Below, piece after piece: positions 21,945 through 30,764 of a DNA stretch of 64,000 nucleotides. The stretch spans positions 1 through 64,000 of the forward strand of contig NZ_JAPWHE010000012.1 in the NCBI RefSeq assembly GCF_027214045.1, written 5' to 3'. The translations under genes and the position numbers were made by a program. Below the pieces are notes generated by a model, which was not told where the DNA came from, made no database searches, and saw only the letters and a list, made by a program, of their open reading frames with translations. The DNA comes from Castellaniella denitrificans. GTDB lineage: Bacteria > Pseudomonadota > Gammaproteobacteria > Burkholderiales > Burkholderiaceae_B. The stretch's first letter is position 1. Every line of letters starts with the position of its first letter.

Positions 21945-21968
21945 AAAAGGGTCCGCAGGGACCCTTTT
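21945..21968 (-). terminator. Rho-independent terminator, copy next to the ABC operon
   Basis: Identical 10-base-pair stem and loop to the copy at 21861-21884. It begins 11 bases after the stop of the ABC ATPase gene on the minus strand. Confidence 0.75.
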
Positions 21969-21978
21969 GTGTCCTGCC

Positions 21979-22773
21979 TCATCCCAGCAGCAGGGTGTCG
22001 TCTGCGAGTTCCTCGCCGCGCACTTTTTCGAACATCGCGAGCAGATCGGGGACTTCCAGGCCGCGACGAGTGTCCCCCGAAACGTCGAGGACCACACGGC
22101 CCTGGTGCAACATGACGGTGCGGTCGCCCACATCCAGCGCCTGGCGCATGCTGTGGGTGACCATCATCGTGGTCAGACCGTGCTCGGCCACGATGCGGGC
22201 GGTCAGATCCAGCACGAACTGGGCGGTGCGCGGATCCAGCGCCGCCGTATGTTCGTCCAGCAGCAGGATGCGGGAGGGTCGCAGGGCCGCCATCAGCAGG
22301 CTGACGGCCTGGCGCTGGCCGCCCGACAGCAGGCCGATTCGATCGGTCAGACGATTTTCCAGCCCCAGCCCCAGCATGGCCAGGCGTTCGCGGAACAGCA
22401 CGCGCATTTCCTCGCGCACGGCCTGGCGCAGGCTGCGGAACTGACCTCGGCCCAGGGCCAGGGACATGTTTTCCTCGATGGTGAGGTTCTCGCAGGTGCC
22501 GGCCATCGGATCCTGGAAAACGCGGGCGACCTTGCGCGCGCGGTCCCATACGGGCTGACGGGTGACGTCTTCGCCGTCGATCAGGACGGCGCCACTGTCC
22601 ACGCCCTGCTCACCGGAAATGGCGTTCAGGAAAGTGGACTTTCCGGCTCCGTTGGAGCCGATCACGGTGACGAACTGGCCCGCCGGAATGTCCAGAGACA
22701 TGCCACGCAGGGCCTGCGTTTCGATCGGGGTGCCGGGGTTGAAGGTCAGATGAAGATTCTGGGCGCTCAACAT
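21979..22773 (-). CDS. ABC transporter ATP-binding protein, TrpZ-like (COG1101 type)
   Basis: A 264-residue ABC ATPase with Walker A GSNGAGKSTFL, signature LSGGQRQAVSL, Walker B RILLLDEHTAAL and switch His in MMVTHSMRQAL. The gene follows the permease by 27 bases and ends the importer operon. The subfamily goes with ABC_sub_bind-type binding proteins and is related to branched-chain amino acid importers. Confidence 0.9.
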   Translation of the reverse strand: MLSAQNLHLTFNPGTPIETQALRGMSLDIPAGQFVTVIGSNGAGKSTFLNAISGEQGVDSGAVLIDGEDVTRQPVWDRARKVARVFQDPMAGTCENLTIEENMSLALGRGQFRSLRQAVREEMRVLFRERLAMLGLGLENRLTDRIGLLSGGQRQAVSLLMAALRPSRILLLDEHTAALDPRTAQFVLDLTARIVAEHGLTTMMVTHSMRQALDVGDRTVMLHQGRVVLDVSGDTRRGLEVPDLLAMFEKVRGEELADDTLLLG

Positions 22774-22800
22774 GTCAGGGTCTCTTTGTATGAACAGGCC

Positions 22801-23688
22801 CTAGGCCCTCTTTTTGCGCAAACGCTGCTTGGCGAGCGGGATCACCAGGGCAACCGTGACCAGCACGGCCGTGACCAGATTCAGATCCTGGGCCTTCAGG
22901 CCCACGAAGTCCGCATTCAGCGCCAGCGCGATGAAGAAACGATAGAGTACGGCGCCGATCACCACGGCCAGCGTCGCCAGCATCAGGCGGCGGCTGGGCA
23001 GGATGGATTCGCCGATGATGACTGCGGCCAGTCCGATGACGATGGTGCCGATGCCCATGGAAATGTCCGCCCCGCCCTGTGACTGGGCGAACAGCGCGCC
23101 GCCCAGACCGACCAGCGCATTGGAAATCGCCATGCCCAGCAGGACCATGTTGTCCGTGCGGATGCCCTGGGCGCGCGCCATGCGCGGGTTCGAACCGGTC
23201 GAGCGCATCGCCAGGCCCACCTGGGTGGCGAAAAACCAGTCCAGCAGCAATTTGGCGCCCACCACCAGCGCCAGCAGGATCAGCGGCCGGGCGACGTAGT
23301 CCTCGATCCCTGGGGGCTGCAACACGGTGAACACGGTGGGATCCGTGATCAGCGGCACGTTGGGCGCGTCCATGACGCGCAGGTTGATCGAATAGAGGGC
23401 GATCATCATCAGGATGCTGGCCAGCAGATCCATGATCTTCAGGCGGACGTTCAGCCAGCCCGTCACCATGCCGGCAAAGCCGGCGGCCAGGGTGGCGGCG
23501 CCGGTCGCCATGAAGGGATCCATGCCATGATGGATCAGGATGGCGGCCGTCGCGCCGCCCAGCGGAAAGCTGCCATCCACCGTCAGATCGGGGAAGTTCA
23601 GCACGCGAAAGGAAATGAGGACCCCCAGCGCGACCAGGCCGAATATCAGCCCGATCTCGAGAGCGCCCCACATGGAATAGATGGACAT
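22801..23688 (-). CDS. ABC transporter permease, TrpY-like (COG4120 type)
   Basis: A 295-residue inner membrane permease with eight or nine hydrophobic segments and the early motif SFRVLNFPDLTVDGSF characteristic of this COG4120 family, a relative of LivH-type permeases. It lies between the binding protein and the ATPase. A strong hairpin separates it from the binding-protein gene. Confidence 0.9.
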   Translation of the reverse strand: MSIYSMWGALEIGLIFGLVALGVLISFRVLNFPDLTVDGSFPLGGATAAILIHHGMDPFMATGAATLAAGFAGMVTGWLNVRLKIMDLLASILMMIALYSINLRVMDAPNVPLITDPTVFTVLQPPGIEDYVARPLILLALVVGAKLLLDWFFATQVGLAMRSTGSNPRMARAQGIRTDNMVLLGMAISNALVGLGGALFAQSQGGADISMGIGTIVIGLAAVIIGESILPSRRLMLATLAVVIGAVLYRFFIALALNADFVGLKAQDLNLVTAVLVTVALVIPLAKQRLRKKRA

Positions 23689-23737
23689 GGAATGGAAATC
23701 TCTGGATGCGGCTCCGCGCCGGGCACCGCCATGAAAG

Positions 23738-23761
23738 CCGGGCCGCCCTCAGGCGGCCCGG
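23738..23761 (-). terminator. Intercistronic hairpin between binding protein and permease
   Basis: CCGGGCCGCC-CTCA-GGCGGCCCGG is a perfect 10-base-pair GC stem with a tetraloop and no T run. Such hairpins after binding-protein genes usually protect the upstream mRNA or attenuate the downstream genes, so the binding protein is made in excess. Confidence 0.6.
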
Positions 23762-23782
23762 GGATGCGCGACGCGCGTGAAA

Positions 23783-24751
23783 TTACTTGATGACCTGGGC
23801 GGCCGACTTGACCAGAGCGTCGGACAGGGTCACGCCCTGCCGGGCGGCCGCGCCGGTGTTGACGTACAGTTCGAGCTTGGAGCTGGTCTCGGAGGCGATG
23901 GCGCCGGGCTTTTCGCCTTTGAGGATGCGCACCACGAGCTTGCCGGTCTGCACGCCCAGGTCATGGTAGTTCACGCCCAGGGCGGCAATGGCACCACGCT
24001 TGACGCTGTCGGTGTCGGAAGCCACCAGCGGAATCTTGGCGGAATTGCCGACCTTGACCAGGGACTCGTAGGCCGAAACGACGTTATTGTCGGTATTCGT
24101 GTAGATCACGTCGACCTTGCCGACCAGGCTGCGGGCCGCCGCGCCCACGTCCACGGTGCGGGCGGCGGTCGCCTCGACCAGGCTCATGCCCGACTGCGGC
24201 AGCAGTTCGCGCAGGCGTTTGACCACGACCACGGAATTGGCCTCGCCGGGGTTGTAGACCATGCCGACCTTCTTGGCCTCGGGCACGACTTTCTTGATCA
24301 GATCGATCTGCTTTTCCAGCGACAGGGCGTCGGACACGCCGGTCACATTGGTGCCGGAAGCTTCCATGCCCGGCACGAGCTGGGCGGCCACCGGATCGGT
24401 GACGGCGGAATAGACCACGGGGATGGACTTGGTGGCGGCGACCACGGCCTGTGCCGATGGCGTGGCGATGGCGACGATCACATCAGGCTTGTCGCCCACG
24501 AACTTGCGGGCGATCTGGGCGGCGATGGCGGTATTGCCCTGTGCCGTCTGAAACTGCCATTTCAGGCCCTTGGCCTCGGTGTAACCGGCGGAGGCCAGGG
24601 CCTCGTGCACGCCGTCCTTCACGGCATCGAGGGCGGGATGCTCGACGATGGAGGTGACCGCCACGGATTGCGCCTGGGCTTGCGCGCTGGCCAGCGCGCC
24701 GACCACGGCGGCTGCGCCCGCAAGCGCGCGAAGGACGGAATGCAGGTTCAT
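23783..24751 (-). CDS. ABC transporter substrate-binding protein, TrpX-like (ABC_sub_bind family)
   Basis: A 322-residue periplasmic protein with signal peptide LRALAGAAAVVGALASAQAQA. The mature part has the two-lobed fold of the COG2984 family: SVAVTSIVEHPALDAVKDGV, PDVIVAIATPSAQA, IPVVYSAVTDPVAAQLV and the late NTDNNVVSAYES and ASDTDSVKRGAIAALG. TrpX in streptococci serves tryptophan uptake; the ligand here is unproven and could be tyrosine, tryptophan or another small molecule. Confidence 0.88.
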   Translation of the reverse strand: MNLHSVLRALAGAAAVVGALASAQAQAQSVAVTSIVEHPALDAVKDGVHEALASAGYTEAKGLKWQFQTAQGNTAIAAQIARKFVGDKPDVIVAIATPSAQAVVAATKSIPVVYSAVTDPVAAQLVPGMEASGTNVTGVSDALSLEKQIDLIKKVVPEAKKVGMVYNPGEANSVVVVKRLRELLPQSGMSLVEATAARTVDVGAAARSLVGKVDVIYTNTDNNVVSAYESLVKVGNSAKIPLVASDTDSVKRGAIAALGVNYHDLGVQTGKLVVRILKGEKPGAIASETSSKLELYVNTGAAARQGVTLSDALVKSAAQVIK

Positions 24752-25027
24752 GAAGGGGCTCCTTTGAATGGGGAACGATGCCGGGTCGTGTCCGGATCGG
24801 GCAATGCGGCGTCCAGTCTACCCGCCGACATCAATATTTTCTGCAAGGGATATCCCTGCGGCGGCAATTATTGTAGCTTGGACACGCAACAAGGGGGTTG
24901 TCGAGGCACCAAATGCCAGTTGGACGTTGAATAACGAAATCATCAGCCAATAAACAAGGAGCCGCCTCTTGCGAGGGCCCAAAAGCCCCGCCCCATCCGG
25001 CGATTGATGCCATGAAACGGAAGCGGC
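24752..25027 (-). promoter_or_regulatory. Intergenic control region of the ABC importer with palindrome
   Basis: This 276-base gap has no gene. On the minus strand a TACAAT -10 (24870-24875) is followed, just past the expected start point, by a perfect 12-base palindrome AGGGATATCCCT (24846-24857), a likely repressor site. An imperfect GAGCCGC/GCGGCTC pair frames the stretch next to the regA stop (24959-25029). Confidence 0.35.
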
Positions 25028-25597
25028 TCAACGGATCTGGCGCTTTTCCAGCTTGCGAGCCAGCGTGCGGCGATGCATGCCCAGCCGGCGGGCCGTCTCG
25101 GAGATATTGAAGTTGGTCGCGGCCAGCACTTCGTGAATGCGCTCCCATTCGAGCGTCTTGATCGAGGCCTGGCGCGGCGCCAGGGCGGCCTCGACGTCAC
25201 CCTCGGTCCGGGCGAACGCACGCTCGATGTCATCCGTGTTCGAGGGTTTGGCCAGGTAATGGCAGGCGCCCAGCTTGACCGCCTCGACGGCGGTGGCGAT
25301 GCTGGCGAAGCCGGTAAGCACCACGATCAGCATCCCGGGGGCGTGCGCATGCAATCGTCGCACGCAGGCCAGTCCCGAGGCCTCGCCCTGCAGTTTCAGG
25401 TCCACGACGGCGTAGCCGGGGACATGGCCCTGCGCGAGCAGCGTCTCGACGGACTCCAGGCTGTCGGCGCGCAGCACGCGGTAGCCGCGGCGCTCGAATG
25501 AGCGCGCAAGGGAATGCGACAGCGACTCGTCGTCTTCGACCACGAGCAGCAGGCGCCGCGCGTCGGCGGCCGTTTCATTCGGCGGGGCCATCGGCAT
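25028..25597 (-). CDS. regA: RegA/PrrA/ActR-type response regulator
   Basis: A 189-residue redox response regulator. The receiver domain has VVEDDESLSHSL, phosphoacceptor Asp66 in VVDLKLQG, Thr in VLTGFAS and Lys in YLAKPSN. The C-terminal Fis-type helix-turn-helix NISETARRLGMHRRTLARKL is nearly diagnostic of the RegA/PrrA/RoxR family. The start (25597, or 25591) overlaps the end of regB. In other bacteria this pair controls oxidases, carbon and nitrogen genes by redox state. Confidence 0.92.
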   Translation of the reverse strand: MPMAPPNETAADARRLLLVVEDDESLSHSLARSFERRGYRVLRADSLESVETLLAQGHVPGYAVVDLKLQGEASGLACVRRLHAHAPGMLIVVLTGFASIATAVEAVKLGACHYLAKPSNTDDIERAFARTEGDVEAALAPRQASIKTLEWERIHEVLAATNFNISETARRLGMHRRTLARKLEKRQIR

Positions 25598-26888
25598 CCT
25601 CCGGCGTCAGGGCGGACAAGGGGAAGCGGATCGTGACGCAGGCGCCGCCCTCGGGCAGGTTGCTCGCGCTCAGGGTGCCGCTCAGGGATCGCGCCACTTG
25701 GTGCGACAGGAACAGGCCCAGCCCTCTGCCCGGCTGTCCCTTGGTGGACCGATAAGGCTTGCCCAGCGAGCGCAGAATCTCCGGGACGAAGCCTGGCCCC
25801 CGGTCGCGGACTTCCAGCGTGAGCTGGCCGTCTTCCAGCACGGCGGTGAGCCGCTGAAGAGCGGGCGAGGCCTCCAGGGCGTTGTTCAGGACGTTGAACA
25901 CCATCTGCTGGAGGCCCTGATCGGCGATCACTGCCGCGTCCGCGTCGATCCGGCGTTCGTACATCAGGCGGGCCGCGGGATGCGCCTGGCGCCATTGCGC
26001 CACCAGCCCGTCGAGGAAGGCGGTCACGGTGGTGCGTGTCAGGGCCTCGCCGCGCACCTCGCCGGCCGACATCAGGATGCCGCCCAGGATGGTCTTGCAG
26101 CGCTGCACCTGCGCCTGCATGTCCCGCACATCCTGCCGCAGTTCGGGGTCGGCGGCCACGGCGGGCGCATGCGCCCAGTCGCCCAGAATCACGTCCAGGG
26201 TCGCCAGGGGCGTGCCCAGCTCGTGGGCTGCGCCCGAGGCCAGCAAACCCATGTGGACGATATGCTCTTCCTCGGAAGCGCGCTGTCGCAGCGCCGCCAG
26301 GCGCGCGTCGCGTGCGCGCACGTTCTGGGTGATCCGGGTGATGAAGGCCGCCAGGAGGACGGCGTTCAGAGCGAAGCAGACCAGCATCCCCAGCACGAAG
26401 GGACTGTCCAGCCCGCCGCCCAGATCCAGCGGCAGGGTGTAGCCATGATGCCGGGTCAGCACCAGCCCGGCGAACGCGGCCGAAGTCACACCCGCCATCA
26501 TCCAGGTCGTGCGCCGCCGCAGCAGGACGGCGGCCAGAGCCACCTGCAGCAGATAGAGGAAGATGAACGGATTGGTGGCGCCTCCGCTCAGGTAGAGCTG
26601 GGCGGTCAGCGCCATGACGTCGACCAGCAGCGCCAGGAACAGTTCGATCTGGCTCACGGACAGGTGCCATTTCAGGCGCCACTGGCTGAAGCAGTTGTAG
26701 AGGATCAGCAAGCCCACCACCAGCGCCATGTCGAACAGCGGCAGCGCCAGGGAGAACCCGTCCACGGCCACGACGATGGCCAGCACCTGGCCCAGCACTG
26801 CGATCCAGCGCAACTGGACCAGCAGGCGCAGGTTCTGCCGGCCCGCCACGTGCGAACCGTCCGGAAACCTCGGTCGGCGCACAGTCAT
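25575..26888 (-). CDS. regB: RegB/PrrB-type quinone-sensing histidine kinase
   Basis: A 437-residue membrane kinase. Six hydrophobic segments precede the H-box GAAHELGTPLATL (His about 222). The quinone-binding motif GGxxNPF is present as GGATNPF (residues 102-108), and the redox-switch cysteine of RegB is matched by Cys about 264 in VQRCKTILGG, 42 residues after the His (40 in RegB). The catalytic domain shows NVLNNALEAS and GRGLGLFLSHQVA. Its ATG overlaps the surf1 stop (ATGA), placing it in the cyo operon. Confidence 0.93.
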   Translation of the reverse strand: MTVRRPRFPDGSHVAGRQNLRLLVQLRWIAVLGQVLAIVVAVDGFSLALPLFDMALVVGLLILYNCFSQWRLKWHLSVSQIELFLALLVDVMALTAQLYLSGGATNPFIFLYLLQVALAAVLLRRRTTWMMAGVTSAAFAGLVLTRHHGYTLPLDLGGGLDSPFVLGMLVCFALNAVLLAAFITRITQNVRARDARLAALRQRASEEEHIVHMGLLASGAAHELGTPLATLDVILGDWAHAPAVAADPELRQDVRDMQAQVQRCKTILGGILMSAGEVRGEALTRTTVTAFLDGLVAQWRQAHPAARLMYERRIDADAAVIADQGLQQMVFNVLNNALEASPALQRLTAVLEDGQLTLEVRDRGPGFVPEILRSLGKPYRSTKGQPGRGLGLFLSHQVARSLSGTLSASNLPEGGACVTIRFPLSALTPEDADGPAE

Positions 26889-27640
26889 GATGGGTTCCCC
26901 GCCGCCCGTCGGCGCCGCCATTCCAGGCGTGCCCCGTAGACCATGGCCGCCGCCGTCATGGCCGCCAGCGCATACCAGGTGAGCGCGTAGCTGAGATGCT
27001 CGTCGCGGAAATGCACGACCGTCAGCCCGGGCACGGGCCAGCGGAGCGGTTCCGCCGTGGCAACGCCAGCGGCGGCGCCCTCCCCGTCCGTCGACTGATC
27101 GACGAAATACGGCGCGACGGCCGGCAGTCCCATAGACCTGGCCATGGCGGACACATCGCGGGAATACCAGCGCCCCTCGGCCGGCGCATTGTTCCGCAGG
27201 AAACCGCCGCCAGGCTGCGACAGGCGCAACAGGCCCTCGATCCGGACCCTGCCGGCCGGCGCGGCCGCGCCCCTGCGGCCGGGGTCCCGGTGCGCCGCGT
27301 CGACGAAACCGCGATTGACGAAAACGAGGCTGCCGTCCTCGCGCCGCAGGGGCGTCATTACCCAGAAGCCGGCGCCCAGGCGGGTATTGGCCTGGACCAG
27401 AATCTCGCGATCCAGCAACACGCCCCGCAACTCGACCCGGCGGTATTCATCCTGGTCGGCCCGCAGACCGGGCCAGGCATCCGGCCCGGGCGCGGGCACG
27501 GGCGGCGCACGCAGGAAGCCGTCGACCCTGTCGATGAGCGCGTGCTTCCAGTGCATCCGGTGGACCTGCCAGGAGCCCAGCGCGGCGAAGCCGCCCAGTG
27601 CCGCTGCCAGGAGGACGGTCCAGAGGACGAGCCATCCCAT
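26885..27640 (-). CDS. SURF1-family oxidase assembly protein
   Basis: A 251-residue inner membrane protein with one helix at each end (MGWLVLWTVLLAAALGGFAALGSWQ; HLSYALTWYALAAMTAAAMVYG) and the periplasmic SURF1 domain: LGSWQVHRMHWK, ILVQANTRLGAGFWVMTPL and FVNRGFV. SURF1 proteins help put heme into terminal oxidases. Position after cyoD suggests it serves this quinol oxidase. The frame extends upstream, but MGWLVLW is the first start that yields the N-terminal helix. Confidence 0.9.
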   Translation of the reverse strand: MGWLVLWTVLLAAALGGFAALGSWQVHRMHWKHALIDRVDGFLRAPPVPAPGPDAWPGLRADQDEYRRVELRGVLLDREILVQANTRLGAGFWVMTPLRREDGSLVFVNRGFVDAAHRDPGRRGAAAPAGRVRIEGLLRLSQPGGGFLRNNAPAEGRWYSRDVSAMARSMGLPAVAPYFVDQSTDGEGAAAGVATAEPLRWPVPGLTVVHFRDEHLSYALTWYALAAMTAAAMVYGARLEWRRRRAAGNPS

Positions 27641-27747
27641 GGGCAAGGGGCGTGAGGGGTGTTGAGGCACGGTGGGCGGAAGCAAGCGGGTCGGGTGGTG
27701 TACAGGGAGCGGTCGCCGGTGGTGGCGGGACCGCGTCCGCGCGCGAC

Positions 27748-28134
27748 CTACATCGACGGCATGTCGTGCAAGTGCCCCGGCATCATGTTGACGTTCAGAT
27801 GGTACATCACCCACAACGACCCCGCCAAAGCGATGGCCACGATGATGACGGTGAAAATCAGCGCCAACAGGGTCCAGCCGCCTTCGGAACGGGGGCTCAT
27901 GTGCAGGAAATACACCATGTGCACGACCATCTGCACGGCGCCGATCAGCAGGATCGCCAGCGCGGTGGCGCCGGAGTTTGCCAGGACGCCGTCCATGACC
28001 AGCCAGAACGGGATCACGGTCAGGATCACCGACAAGGCGAAACCGGTCATGTAGCCCCGGAAGGTGCTGGGCGCGTGGCCGCCCTCTCCGGCGTGGGCCA
28101 TATCGTGCCCGGACGTGGTGCGGTCGTTGCTCAT
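27748..28134 (-). CDS. cyoD: Cytochrome bo(3) ubiquinol oxidase subunit IV
   Basis: A 128-residue protein with three membrane helices (GYMTGFALSVILTVIPFWLV, ATALAILLIGAVQMVVHMVYF, LLALIFTVIIVAIALAGSLWV), the standard CyoD layout, and a short His-containing N-terminal tail. The ATG overlaps the cyoC stop (ATGA). No cyoE (heme O synthase) follows; a 107-base gap leads to surf1. Confidence 0.93.
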   Translation of the reverse strand: MSNDRTTSGHDMAHAGEGGHAPSTFRGYMTGFALSVILTVIPFWLVMDGVLANSGATALAILLIGAVQMVVHMVYFLHMSPRSEGGWTLLALIFTVIIVAIALAGSLWVMYHLNVNMMPGHLHDMPSM

Positions 28135-28778
28135 GGCAGCACTCCCATCAGATAGACAAAGGTGAAGACGCCGATCCAGACCACATCCAGGAAGTGCCAG
28201 AACATCGACAGGCACATCAGCCGGCGGCGGTTCTCGGGGATCAGGCCATGACGGCCGAGCTGGAACAGCAGCGTGACGAGCCAGACGATCCCGAAGGTCA
28301 CGTGCAGGCCGTGCGTGCCGACCAGCGTGAAGAAGGACGACAGGAAGGCGCTGCGCCACGGACCGGCGCCATGCTCGATCAAGTGATGGAATTCATACAG
28401 TTCCAGACCCAGGAAAACCAGTCCGAACAGTCCGGTCACGACCAGCCAGGCCTGTGTCCCGCGCACCCGGCCGCGCTGTGATTCCAGCATGGCGAAACCG
28501 TAGGTGATCGACGAACACAGCAGCATGGCCGTGTTCAGCGCCACCAGCGGCAGGTCGAACAGGTCGGCGCCCGTGGGGCCGCCGGCGTACGCCCTGCCCT
28601 GCACGCCATACACGGCGAACAGGCAGGCAAAGATGAGGCAGTCGCTCATCAGATAAATCCAGAAACCGAGCAGCGTGCCGTTTTCCGGATGATGGGGTTC
28701 CCGGACGATGAATCGGGAATCGTCGGCGGCGGCCGGGCCGCCCGCCGCGGGCGAGTGCAGGATATGGGTATCAGACAT
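28131..28778 (-). CDS. cyoC: Cytochrome bo(3) ubiquinol oxidase subunit III
   Basis: A 215-residue protein with five membrane helices and family motifs [32 protein letters not shown], and [14 protein letters not shown]. It overlaps cyoB by 8 bases and cyoD by 4. CyoC supports assembly and function of the proton-pumping oxidase. Confidence 0.95.
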   Translation of the reverse strand: MSDTHILHSPAAGGPAAADDSRFIVREPHHPENGTLLGFWIYLMSDCLIFACLFAVYGVQGRAYAGGPTGADLFDLPLVALNTAMLLCSSITYGFAMLESQRGRVRGTQAWLVVTGLFGLVFLGLELYEFHHLIEHGAGPWRSAFLSSFFTLVGTHGLHVTFGIVWLVTLLFQLGRHGLIPENRRRLMCLSMFWHFLDVVWIGVFTFVYLMGVLP

Positions 28779-30762
28779 GGCGTGCCAGCTGCAGGGTTCG
28801 GGCTTCCTCCGCGCGCGCCACGTCCGAAGCGCTGACGTGGGTGTCGCGGTGGTAGTTGAAGGTATGGTAGATGGCGGCGGCCACCAGGGTCGCGAAGGAC
28901 GCGATCGTCAACGCCCACATGTGCCAGATCAGGGCGAAACCGAGGACCGAGCTCAGCGCGGCCAGGATGAACCCGGCAGCGGTGTTCTTCGGCATGTGGA
29001 TGTCGACGAAGCCGCTCTCGGGCCGGCGGTAGCCCGACTGCTTCATGTGCCACCAGGCGTCGCGTTCATGGATGCGCGGCGTGAAGGCGAAGTTGTAGTC
29101 CGGAGGCGGCGACGAGGTGGACCATTCCAGCGTGCGGCCATCCCAGGGGTCGCCCGTATGATCGCGCAGCGACTCGCGGTCGCGCCAGCTGACGTAGATC
29201 TGCACCAGGAAGAAGGCGATGCCCAGTGCGATCAGGAAGGCCCCGACCGCGGCGATCTGGAACCAGATCTGGAGCGAGGGATCCTCGAAATGGCTCAGCC
29301 GTCGGGTGACGCCCATCAGGCCCAGGATATAGAGCGGCATGAAGGCGACCCAGAATCCCACGACCCAGCACCAGAACGAGCATTTGCCCCAGAACACGTT
29401 GAGTCGGAAGCCGAAGGCCTTCGGGAACCAGTAGTTGATCGCGGCGAACAGGCCGAACACCACCCCGCCGATGATGACATTGTGGAAGTGCGCGATCAGG
29501 AACAGGCTGTTGTGCAGCACGAAGTCGGCGGGCGGCACGGCCAGCAGCACGCCCGTCATGCCTCCGATCACGAAAGTGATCATGAAGGCCACCGTCCACA
29601 TCATGGGCAGTTCGAAACGGATGCGCCCCCGGTACATGGTGAACAGCCAGTTGAATATCTTCGCTCCCGTGGGGATCGAAATGATCATCGTCGTGATGCC
29701 GAAGAAGGAGTTCACGCTGGCGCCCGAGCCCATGGTGAAAAAGTGATGCAGCCAGACCAGATAGGACAGGACCGTGATCACGATCGTCGCGTACACCATC
29801 GATGTGTAGCCGAACAGGCGCTTGCCGCAATACGTGGAGGTGATCTCGGAGAACACGCCGAATAGCGGCAGGATCAGGATGTAGACCTCCGGGTGGCCCC
29901 AGATCCAGATCAGGTTCACGTACATCATCGGGTTGCCGCCCAGGTCGTTCGTGAAGAACTGGGTGCCCAGGTAGCGGTCCATGCCCAGCAGCCCCAGCGT
30001 GGCCGTCAGCACCGGGAACGTGATGATGATCAGGACGTTGGTGCACAGGGCGGTCCAGGTGAAGACCGGCATCTTCATGAGCTTCATGCCCGGCGCGCGC
30101 ATCTTGATGATGGTGACCGCCAGGTTGATCCCCGAGAGCAGCGTGCCCACCCCGGCGACCTGCAGCGCCCAGATGTAGTAGTCCACCCCCACGTCGGGAC
30201 TGAAGTCCAGGCCCGAGAGCGGCGGATAGGCCAGCCAGCCGGTGCGGGCGAATTCGCCCACGAACAGCGACATCATCACCAGGACGGCGCCGCCGGTGGT
30301 CATCCAGAAGCTGAAATTGTTCAGGAACGGGAAGGCCACGTCGCGCGCGCCGATCTGCAGCGGCACGATGTAGTTCATCAGCCCGGTGATGAACGGCATG
30401 GCCACGAAAAAGATCATGATCACGCCGTGCGCGGTGAAGATCTGGTCATAGTGATGCGGCGGCAGATAGCCCAGCGCGTCGCCGAAGGACACCGCCTGCT
30501 GCAGGCGCATCATGGCCGCGTCGGCGAAGCCGCGCAGCAGCATCACCACGCCCAGCACCATGTACATGATGCCGATTTTCTTGTGATCGATGCTCACGAT
30601 CCAGTCGCGCCACAAGGGACCCCAGAGGCGGTAGCGCGTCATCATGACAAGGACGGTCAGTCCGACCGCGGCCACACCGGCGAAGGTGGCCACCAGGATC
30701 GGCTCGTGATAGGGGATGGCTTCCAGGCTGAGCCGGCCCAGGATCCAGGTTCGCAAATCCAT
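28771..30762 (-). CDS. cyoB: Cytochrome bo(3) ubiquinol oxidase subunit I
   Basis: The 663-residue catalytic subunit that holds the low-spin heme, the high-spin heme and CuB, and pumps protons. Visible are the first heme ligand region [16 protein letters not shown], the CuB His-Tyr crosslink segment [21 protein letters not shown], the HH pair in [10 protein letters not shown] and the heme His pair in [14 protein letters not shown]. The extended termini are typical of quinol-type subunit I. Confidence 0.96.
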   Translation of the reverse strand: MDLRTWILGRLSLEAIPYHEPILVATFAGVAAVGLTVLVMMTRYRLWGPLWRDWIVSIDHKKIGIMYMVLGVVMLLRGFADAAMMRLQQAVSFGDALGYLPPHHYDQIFTAHGVIMIFFVAMPFITGLMNYIVPLQIGARDVAFPFLNNFSFWMTTGGAVLVMMSLFVGEFARTGWLAYPPLSGLDFSPDVGVDYYIWALQVAGVGTLLSGINLAVTIIKMRAPGMKLMKMPVFTWTALCTNVLIIITFPVLTATLGLLGMDRYLGTQFFTNDLGGNPMMYVNLIWIWGHPEVYILILPLFGVFSEITSTYCGKRLFGYTSMVYATIVITVLSYLVWLHHFFTMGSGASVNSFFGITTMIISIPTGAKIFNWLFTMYRGRIRFELPMMWTVAFMITFVIGGMTGVLLAVPPADFVLHNSLFLIAHFHNVIIGGVVFGLFAAINYWFPKAFGFRLNVFWGKCSFWCWVVGFWVAFMPLYILGLMGVTRRLSHFEDPSLQIWFQIAAVGAFLIALGIAFFLVQIYVSWRDRESLRDHTGDPWDGRTLEWSTSSPPPDYNFAFTPRIHERDAWWHMKQSGYRRPESGFVDIHMPKNTAAGFILAALSSVLGFALIWHMWALTIASFATLVAAAIYHTFNYHRDTHVSASDVARAEEARTLQLARHV

Positions 30763-30764
30763 CT

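Larger units (their letters stand above)
21821..21968. repeat. Tandem 64-base direct repeat (84-base period) containing a terminator
   Basis: Bases 21821-21884 and 21905-21968 are identical over 64 positions by eye, separated by 20 bases of unique sequence. Each copy carries a small GCCGC/GCGGC hairpin followed by a strong terminator hairpin. The block lies in the 208-base gap between the ABC importer operon (ending at 21979) and tetR. Confidence 0.9.

Noticed and set aside
21821-21968. The tandem repeat as a CRISPR-like array
   Set aside because: Only two units, 64 bases long, each with a transcription terminator; no spacer pattern and no cas genes.
21222-22133. A longer TetR protein reaching back to 22133, with a repeated peptide
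   Set aside because: The extra part is translation of the tandem terminator repeat and of the ABC gene in a wrong frame; the TetR domain starts at 21770.
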